Shown in pieces: positions 4,434 to 9,018 of a stretch of 9,018 bases of DNA. Every line of letters starts with the position of its first letter. Position 1 is the stretch's first letter. The position numbers were made by a program, and so were the translations under genes. Source of the DNA: Candidatus Saccharimonadota bacterium (lineage in GTDB: Bacteria > Patescibacteriota > Saccharimonadia > Saccharimonadales > UBA4665); assembly GCA_027314795.1 (NCBI GenBank), contig DAHVAE010000027.1, positions 1 through 9,018 on the forward strand. Direction: 5' to 3'. A model generated the notes under the pieces. It searched no databases. It saw only the letters and a list, made by a program, of their open reading frames with translations, and was not told the DNA's origin.

Positions 4434-6215
4434 TCAGTTGGTTACTTTGGCCTCGTCTATTTCCCAGTTCTGGACATTATTATATCTATCCGTATTGCTA
4501 TTAATAGTATTACCATTTAAACCAAAGACTGGCCCATAGGTTACATACAGCAGTCTCGGCTGGAAAAGACCAAGTGCCGGCAAGTCTTGCTGCCAGGCAG
4601 AAAGAAGATCTTGATAGGCTGTAGCTCTAACTACTGGGTCTAGCTTAGCTCTACCCTCTTCAAGTGCAGCATCAGCCTTTGAGTTACTCCATTCGGATAG
4701 GTTTAATCTGCTCGGTGCATTAGCTAGAGCTTGAGAGCTATCCCAATATACGTAGACATCGGGATCAACGCCTATCGATATGCCATAGAGTAAGGCATCA
4801 TAATCGTGACTCACGAGAACGTTATTAAAGTCACTAGGATCCTCAGTTATTAAGTTAACTTGTACGCCAATTTTGTGCCAATATTTAATTAACTGTTTAG
4901 CTAGTTGAACGTAGTCAGATGAGCTGGAAACTGTCAGATTAAAGCTAAGCTGTTGGCCGTTTTTAGCCCTTATACCATTGGCTCCAAGGTTCCAGCCATC
5001 TTGAGATAATATGTTAGCGGCAGCAGACGGGTTGTAGCCAGGTTCACTATATGCTGGGTTATAACCAAGCTGTCCTTCCAGTAGGGGTTCGTTAACCTGA
5101 TGAGTTGGGAAGTTAAGCCCGTTAATTATTGCCGGTACATTTACTGCTTGGACTAACGCCGATCTAACTGCCTGGTCAGCCAAAATACCCGAAGAAGTTT
5201 TGAAGAAGGTATAGATACCGGCTGTTAGTAAATAGTTATGAATATCTGCACTCTTCATATTGGCAATTGAACTAGGTAAATCGCTGAAGCCTTCTGCGCC
5301 GTTAAGCTGGCCCGAGGTAAAGGCATTAGTTAGCTGAGATTGGTTAGCGTAGGCATGGAGGACAAACTGATCTAATTTAGGTTTGCCTAAGACATAATGG
5401 CTAAATGGGGTTAGGGTAATCTCCTCAATAGCATTCGATGGATCATTGCCGCTGACAGATATGCTCTGCCAGCTGAAAGGGCCCGAGCCAACAGGGTCTT
5501 GACTATTAAAGGTTGCAGAACGCATTTCAGATGCGGGGATGTTCGTAAGCAGATGTTGTGGGATTATCCCGGTAGTTAAAAACTGCGGGAATGATGCCAG
5601 AGTATTGGGTAGATTAAAGACAACCGTACTTGGTCCTTCTGCAGATACGTTTACCCCTTGCCAACTATTAGCCAGCGGGGATTCTGCATTAGGGTTTTCG
5701 ATAAGATTATATGTAAAAACTACGTCTTTAGATGTTAGCGGGCTGCCATCTTGCCAAGTGAGATTAGGTTTTAAATGGACAGTATAGACATTGCCGAGGC
5801 TGTTGACGCTATAGCTGCTGGCCAGCTCGCCGACCAGCTGATTACGGCTATTGTAAGTTAAAAGTGAAGCAAAAATTAAGTGTGAAACACTGAGGTCAAC
5901 ATCACTGACCGCATAAATTGGGTTGGCAGTCGTGAATGTTCCGACAACACCTTCGTTATATATACCTCCCGGTACAGGTTTTAAGGTCTGGAAATAGTTA
6001 CTGAGTAAATAGTTTTGACCTAGAGTGCCAAAAATACCAATAAGCAACAATAAAATCCAGGTAATAACAAATCTTCGAACTTTATGTAGTCTGCCGAAAC
6101 GTCTGAGAATATACTTCTCAATACCTATTTCAGCTTGTTCGCTAAGATCTTCGGCTCTTTTCTCACCTAATTGCAACCTTCTTCGAAAGCGTAGTCGAAG
6201 CAGTCTAAAACGCAT
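4434..6215 (-). CDS. Membrane-anchored peptide-binding protein (SBP family 5)
   Basis: 593 residues, an extracellular solute-binding protein of the peptide/nickel (OppA/DppA) family 5. The fold begins near residue 83: GGIYNEGVVGTFTTANP, LIFASLLTY (113-121), then the family signature region WQDGSPLTSKDVVFTY (154-169), and GSGPF later. It differs from standard OppA in its N-terminus: no lipobox, but about 48 mostly basic residues (many Arg, e.g. RFRRR and KVRR) followed by one membrane segment (about 49-66, FVITWILLLLIGIFGTLG). This gives a cytoplasmic tail, one anchor and an external binding domain. No OppBCDF permease or ATPase genes are adjacent. It starts 21 nt after the secG stop and is likely the third gene of that operon. 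Peptide binding is inferred from family. The ATG has only a G-run 12 nt upstream as a possible SD. Confidence 0.88.
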   Translation of the reverse strand: MRFRLLRLRFRRRLQLGEKRAEDLSEQAEIGIEKYILRRFGRLHKVRRFVITWILLLLIGIFGTLGQNYLLSNYFQTLKPVPGGIYNEGVVGTFTTANPIYAVSDVDLSVSHLIFASLLTYNSRNQLVGELASSYSVNSLGNVYTVHLKPNLTWQDGSPLTSKDVVFTYNLIENPNAESPLANSWQGVNVSAEGPSTVVFNLPNTLASFPQFLTTGIIPQHLLTNIPASEMRSATFNSQDPVGSGPFSWQSISVSGNDPSNAIEEITLTPFSHYVLGKPKLDQFVLHAYANQSQLTNAFTSGQLNGAEGFSDLPSSIANMKSADIHNYLLTAGIYTFFKTSSGILADQAVRSALVQAVNVPAIINGLNFPTHQVNEPLLEGQLGYNPAYSEPGYNPSAAANILSQDGWNLGANGIRAKNGQQLSFNLTVSSSSDYVQLAKQLIKYWHKIGVQVNLITEDPSDFNNVLVSHDYDALLYGISIGVDPDVYVYWDSSQALANAPSRLNLSEWSNSKADAALEEGRAKLDPVVRATAYQDLLSAWQQDLPALGLFQPRLLYVTYGPVFGLNGNTINSNTDRYNNVQNWEIDEAKVTN

Positions 6216-6236
6216 GAGCTAAATATGCCCCCCAGG

Positions 6237-6452
6237 CTATTTCACTAAGACGCCGAGTATTAACGATACCGAGAAAATAATGGCAGAGATAATGGTTAGC
6301 TGAAAGATGGTTTTGTCTGTACCACGTCTTGTTGTGTTGACTTCACCTGCACCGCCAATACCAGCGCCGAGTGTAGCACCTCTTGTCTGAACCAAAATCA
6401 ATAGAACCATAATTAACATGCTCACGATGGTTATGTAGTTAAAGACATTCAT
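6237..6452 (-). CDS. secG: Protein-export subunit SecG
   Basis: 71 residues, the small SecYEG translocon subunit that assists SecA-driven export. Two membrane segments (about 5-21 and 49-68) flank the conserved loop: LVQTRGATLGAGIGG (20-34), close to the family's 'LLQ..kgg.lg..fGG', then TRRGTDKTIFQLT (41-53), close to 'rrG.e..L.r.T'. Length and topology are typical. Its ATG overlaps the TGA of the upstream membrane-protein gene by 4 bp (ATGA), implying translational coupling, and the solute-binding protein gene follows after 21 nt. No independent promoter is evident. Confidence 0.93.
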   Translation of the reverse strand: MNVFNYITIVSMLIMVLLILVQTRGATLGAGIGGAGEVNTTRRGTDKTIFQLTIISAIIFSVSLILGVLVK

Positions 6453-6820
6453 TCGGTTTTCCTTGACTCTAATATAGTTGTCACTAGATAGTTTACCAGG
6501 CCAATAACCATACCAGCAAATACTGCTGCCCAGAAATTAGTGATATGCAGCGGATGGTACAGCTCCGAAACAATATACACCATTAGACCATTAACAATGA
6601 TCATAAATAGCCCTAATGTAAAAACGATGGCCGGCAGCGATAGAATAATTAGCAAAGGCTTTAATACAATGTTGACTATGGCTATAAACAGGCCAGCAAT
6701 AATTGTGTCAATTAGCTTATTTTGAAAAGTAATATCACTACTTAATAAACTGGCTGCAATCCAAAGGCCCAGACTGCAAACTATCCATCTAGTAACAAAG
6801 CGGTATAAGGGATAGTTCAT
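6449..6820 (-). CDS. YvlD / phage-holin-4 superfamily membrane protein
   Basis: 123 residues with four membrane segments (about 10-26, 37-59, 62-85, 95-116). It matches the small integral membrane family called 'phage holin family' (YvlD-like): the signature NxxxKPLLIILSLP is at 50-63 and FTLGLFxxxxN at 67-77, followed by a last helix starting FWAAVFAG. Despite the family name, chromosomal members are not phage lysis genes; their role is unknown. It is the first gene of a run with secG and the solute-binding protein. A TACAAT box 7 nt before the ATG predicts a leaderless mRNA; no SD is present. Confidence 0.85.
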   Translation of the reverse strand: MNYPLYRFVTRWIVCSLGLWIAASLLSSDITFQNKLIDTIIAGLFIAIVNIVLKPLLIILSLPAIVFTLGLFMIIVNGLMVYIVSELYHPLHITNFWAAVFAGMVIGLVNYLVTTILESRKTE

Positions 6821-6827
6821 ATGCCAA

Positions 6828-6833
6828 ATTGTA
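6828..6833 (-). promoter_or_regulatory. -10 box of the YvlD-like/secG/SBP operon
   Basis: TACAAT on the minus strand, 7 nt before the ATG at 6820, predicts transcription start at or one base from the ATG. The -35 region overlaps the end of the peptidase gene and is weak. Confidence 0.4.
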
Positions 6834-6841
6834 CCATGTAG

Positions 6842-8071
6842 CTAAAGATTAAGCCGAGTAGGCAAGTTTGAACTTAATATCTTGGGACCAGACTTGGTTA
6901 TCTGAACCACATCCTCCAGCCTAACCCCTATCCCTTCTGCCTTTATATATATGCCTGGCTCGACAGTCATAACCATATTTTCTGGTAGTTTTACTGAATA
7001 ATCGGCACTATCGTGGGCGTCTAGACCAAGTGAATGCGAACAATAGGTCATATAATATTTACGGATAGATTTTTTATCTGGCTTCTTAATTAAACCTAGC
7101 TTAATGAGCTGATCGCCAATTAACTTAGTTACGCTGTCTTCGTATTCTTTATGGTCCATGTCTGCTTTAATCAACTTGTATGCCTCCGCTTGAACGTAGC
7201 GTACAGCTTCGTAAACTGCCTCTTGCCTTGCCGATTGTTGGCCGTAAATGATTGTTCGAGTAATGTCGGCTTTGTAAAAAGAGTAAGTGCTGCCGACATC
7301 ACAAACTATTAAGTCGCCTGGCTTTAACGACTGAAACTTCGAATAATGTATAAAGGCAGAGTTTTGCCCGCTAGCTAAGACGGGCTCAAATGCATGACCA
7401 CTACCACCTCTGGATTTAAAGCCGTTTAAAATATCTGCTTCAATTTGAGCGGTGTTATTATACTTTTTAATATTGTTTTTATCTAATACTTCTTTAAGAG
7501 TATCAGTAGTAATGTTTACTGCCTGTTTAATTAGCGCTATTTCTAGTGGTTGTTTAATCATGCGTTGTCTTGAAACTAGTTTTCTGACATCTTCAATCTT
7601 CAGTTTGGGATGATAACGCTTGATTTTTGTAACTAGCTTTCGTCTAGCCGGGTTAGAGTAAATACCGTGATACTTAAGCAATACTGGGTTTGGAGATAAA
7701 CTAGCATAGTTTTGGCATGTCTTAAGTATATTGTCTAACTTTTGCCAGCCTGTTTTTTCGTCTAGGATTTGGCTAATACCTGAGATAGCTGTAAGCGACT
7801 CTTTATCTAGTGGCTCAATGACTGCTTGCCTTTTGATGAAGAATTTAGGGACAATAATAAACTCTTCAGCTTTTGTTTTAACTAAAATTAGATCAGGCTC
7901 ATTGATCCCAGTTAAGTACCAGAAACTTGGGTCCTGAGAAAATGGGTAGTTTTCGTCACTGCTTTTTTGTAATAAGCCATTGGCGGTAATGACTAGGACA
8001 CTAGAAGTTAAGCTGGAATACAGCTTATCCCGATTACCCTTAAAGAACTCCTTGTTCAATGTTTTAGCCAT
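6842..8071 (-). CDS. pepP: Aminopeptidase P (M24B metallopeptidase)
   Basis: Releases an N-terminal residue preceding proline; a cytosolic enzyme with two metal ions. The N-terminal AMP_N domain is marked by FSQDPSFWYLTG (44-55), and the C-terminal pita-bread domain carries all five metal ligands: Asp258 (CDVGS), Asp269 (KADITRT), His346 (SHSLGLD), Glu371 (VEPGIY) and Glu386 (RLEDV). His242 (IHYS), His353 (AHD) and Arg384 match further active-site positions. The residue four before His346, normally His in M24B enzymes, is Thr342. The frame extends 38 codons upstream to 8185, but that extension would run into the divergent gene; the ATG at 8071 gives 409 residues, fits the family N-terminus and has TAGAAT 7 nt upstream. 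It precedes the secG operon by 21 bp. Likely role is peptide breakdown for amino acid supply. Confidence 0.9.
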   Translation of the reverse strand: MAKTLNKEFFKGNRDKLYSSLTSSVLVITANGLLQKSSDENYPFSQDPSFWYLTGINEPDLILVKTKAEEFIIVPKFFIKRQAVIEPLDKESLTAISGISQILDEKTGWQKLDNILKTCQNYASLSPNPVLLKYHGIYSNPARRKLVTKIKRYHPKLKIEDVRKLVSRQRMIKQPLEIALIKQAVNITTDTLKEVLDKNNIKKYNNTAQIEADILNGFKSRGGSGHAFEPVLASGQNSAFIHYSKFQSLKPGDLIVCDVGSTYSFYKADITRTIIYGQQSARQEAVYEAVRYVQAEAYKLIKADMDHKEYEDSVTKLIGDQLIKLGLIKKPDKKSIRKYYMTYCSHSLGLDAHDSADYSVKLPENMVMTVEPGIYIKAEGIGVRLEDVVQITKSGPKILSSNLPTRLNL

Positions 8072-8078
8072 AATATTT

Positions 8079-8084
8079 ATTCTA
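8079..8084 (-). promoter_or_regulatory. -10 box of aminopeptidase P gene
   Basis: TAGAAT on the minus strand, 7 nt before the ATG at 8071, implies a leaderless transcript. An overlapping TATACT (8084-8089) would give a leader of about 5 nt. No SD is seen and the -35 is weak. Confidence 0.4.
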
Positions 8085-8103
8085 GTATATATCAAGCTGA
8101 TCG

Positions 8104-8133
8104 CTGACGGTATTACCTCTGTTATGTTAAAAT
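8104..8133 (+). promoter_or_regulatory. Promoter of the peptidoglycan-binding-like gene
   Basis: CTGACG (8104-8109), 18-bp spacer, TAAAAT (8128-8133) preceded by TG plus one base (8125-8127), an extended -10. Predicted start is about 8140, three bases before the ATG at 8143. It lies in the 71-bp divergent intergenic region shared with the peptidase promoter. Confidence 0.5.
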
Positions 8134-8142
8134 TAAACTGTA

Positions 8143-8553
8143 ATGAGTGACTTAATGGGCAAAAAGCCCAAAGGGCAAAAGCCACTTCTGTTACTTGGAA
8201 TATTAATTGTCATTGTCGCCTCTATCTATACCGTTTTCCATAATGACAGACCATATAACAGTAATCCTAATGCCTGTGTTAACCATACGTTTAGTCTGGG
8301 ATCAAGGGGCTACTGTGTCAGCGACGGCCAGAACTTAATTAACTGGTATTTATATGGATCCAATAATGCCAACTACATAAAGATCAACGGCAAACTTAAT
8401 ACGTTAACAGTAACAGCTGTAAAAAAGGTGCAATCTGGAGCATCCCTCGAAGTTAACGGTAAGATTGATTTCGAAACCTGGAAGCTACTTTGTAGTAATA
8501 GTGGCGCACCTAAATGGTGGTATAAAGTCGCTAAAGATGCCGGTTGTCCTTAA
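8143..8553 (+). CDS. Anchored peptidoglycan-binding-like domain protein, four Cys
   Basis: 136 residues. A basic cytoplasmic start (KKPKGQK, 7-13) precedes one membrane segment or uncleaved signal (14-32), then an external domain. Residues 51-117 follow the PG_binding_1 pattern: SLGSRGxxVxxxQxLI (51-66), IxINGKLNxLTxxAVKKVQ (79-97) and LEVNGKIDxxTWKLL (102-116), equivalent to the 'lG.rG..V..LQ..L', 'vDG.fG..T..AVk.fQ' and 'vdG.vg..TW..L' blocks. Four cysteines (45, 58, 117, 135), all outside the membrane, could make two disulfides. Wall binding is inferred from the pattern. The only gene with its coding strand on plus in the right half; no SD, very short leader. Its last 23 bp overlap the 3' end of convergent uvrC. 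Confidence 0.75.
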   Translation: MSDLMGKKPKGQKPLLLLGILIVIVASIYTVFHNDRPYNSNPNACVNHTFSLGSRGYCVSDGQNLINWYLYGSNNANYIKINGKLNTLTVTAVKKVQSGASLEVNGKIDFETWKLLCSNSGAPKWWYKVAKDAGCP

Positions 8554-9018
8554 AGTTTAAATATTGTTTTATAAGCTGAGACTTACTTTCACCAATGACG
8601 TTAACTAGCTCTTTAGTTGAAGCTTGGCTAATAGCTGTTAAGCCACCGAATTGTCTTTGTAATTTACGTCTAGATACTGGGCCAATACCGGGTATGTCTT
8701 CTAGGGTTGAAGCTGTCTGTCGTTTAACTTTCAGCACCGAATGATAACTAACTGCAAAGCGGTGACTCTCATCACGTATTCTTTGAAGGAGTTTTATTAA
8801 ATTAGTACTGTGTGGCAAGTCAATGACAATATATTCTTTGGTTTCACTTTTGAAACCACCCAGTTTATTTAAAACCTGATCGTTAACATGAATATTAGAT
8901 TTAGTCTTATGTACCACAATTTGTTCATGTCTTTTTGCTAGTCCAATAAATGGTATATCTTTAAGTTGATGATCATCTCGAGCCTTAATAGCAGCATCTA
9001 ACTGGCCTTTACCGCCAT
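8531..9018 (-). CDS. uvrC: Excinuclease UvrC, C-terminal part (N-terminus beyond window)
   Basis: The frame is open to the right edge and encodes the last 161 residues of UvrC, which makes the two incisions around DNA lesions in nucleotide excision repair. The edge begins in the endonuclease domain: a partial codon ending AT (fits the catalytic Asp) then GGKGQLDAA, followed by IPFIGLAKRHEQI, and RDESHRFAVSYH with the conserved His. The C-terminal helix-hairpin-helix DNA-binding domain follows: LEDIPGIGPVSRRKL, FGGLTAISQAS, KELVNVIG. The GIY-YIG and UVR domains must lie outside the window. Stop is TAG at 8531. The 3' end overlaps the convergent gene by 23 bp and no terminator is seen between them. 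Confidence 0.95.
   Translation of the reverse strand, partial: GGKGQLDAAIKARDDHQLKDIPFIGLAKRHEQIVVHKTKSNIHVNDQVLNKLGGFKSETKEYIVIDLPHSTNLIKLLQRIRDESHRFAVSYHSVLKVKRQTASTLEDIPGIGPVSRRKLQRQFGGLTAISQASTKELVNVIGESKSQLIKQYLNFKDNRHL

Noticed and set aside
6449..6820. Phage origin suggested by the 'holin' family name
   Set aside because: Chromosomal YvlD-type proteins share this family; the neighbours are secG, pepP and uvrC, with no phage genes.
8072..8185. 38-codon N-terminal extension of the aminopeptidase
   Set aside because: It would cross the divergent promoter and the start of the plus-strand gene, is not like AMP_N family N-termini, and a -10 box sits inside it just before the internal ATG.

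Overview
The window looks like a chromosomal segment of a small-genome Patescibacteria/CPR bacterium, most likely a Saccharibacteria (TM7) relative. This is an inference: the proteins match family patterns I associate with that group (a membrane-anchored orphan peptide-binding protein beside secG, a YvlD/holin-like protein, four-helix-bundle proteins beside tRNAs, a stand-alone FAD oxidase). Base composition is AT-leaning, most genes lack a clear Shine-Dalgarno sequence, and several have a -10 box only 6-9 nt before the ATG.

Left part (1-1706) is an RNA-rich region. It starts with a four-helix-bundle protein gene and, divergent from it, a decayed C-terminal fragment of a large serine recombinase whose frame runs into the 3' end of a tRNA-Gly gene. 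Then come two divergent tRNA pairs: Gly(GCC)/Phe(GAA), and Val(UAC)/Leu(GAG). Between Phe and Val lies the most interesting object in the window: a good sigma70-type promoter followed at once by three back-to-back hairpins, each capped by a GNRA tetraloop, the last with the form of an intrinsic terminator. I read this as a compact structured RNA of about 75 nt that I cannot assign to a known family.

Middle part (1707-4389), all on the minus strand: an FAD-linked oxidase of the GlcD/D-lactate dehydrogenase type whose usual Glu-His active-site pair reads Gly-Arg; a small membrane protein with a long acidic Ser/Thr-rich tail; a 100-residue protein of unknown function; and tRNA-Leu(CAG).

Right part (4434-9018): a minus-strand run of YvlD/holin-like membrane protein, SecG (4-bp ATGA overlap) and a membrane-anchored family-5 solute-binding protein, preceded by an aminopeptidase P homologue. 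One can infer a theme of protein export plus peptide capture and breakdown, which would suit an auxotrophic host-associated bacterium, but no ABC permease or ATPase is present here. Divergent from the peptidase is a small secreted or anchored protein with a peptidoglycan-binding-like domain and four cysteines. Its 3' end overlaps by 23 bp the convergent 3' end of uvrC, which runs off the right edge.

No CRISPR array, insertion sequence or complete mobile element is visible.
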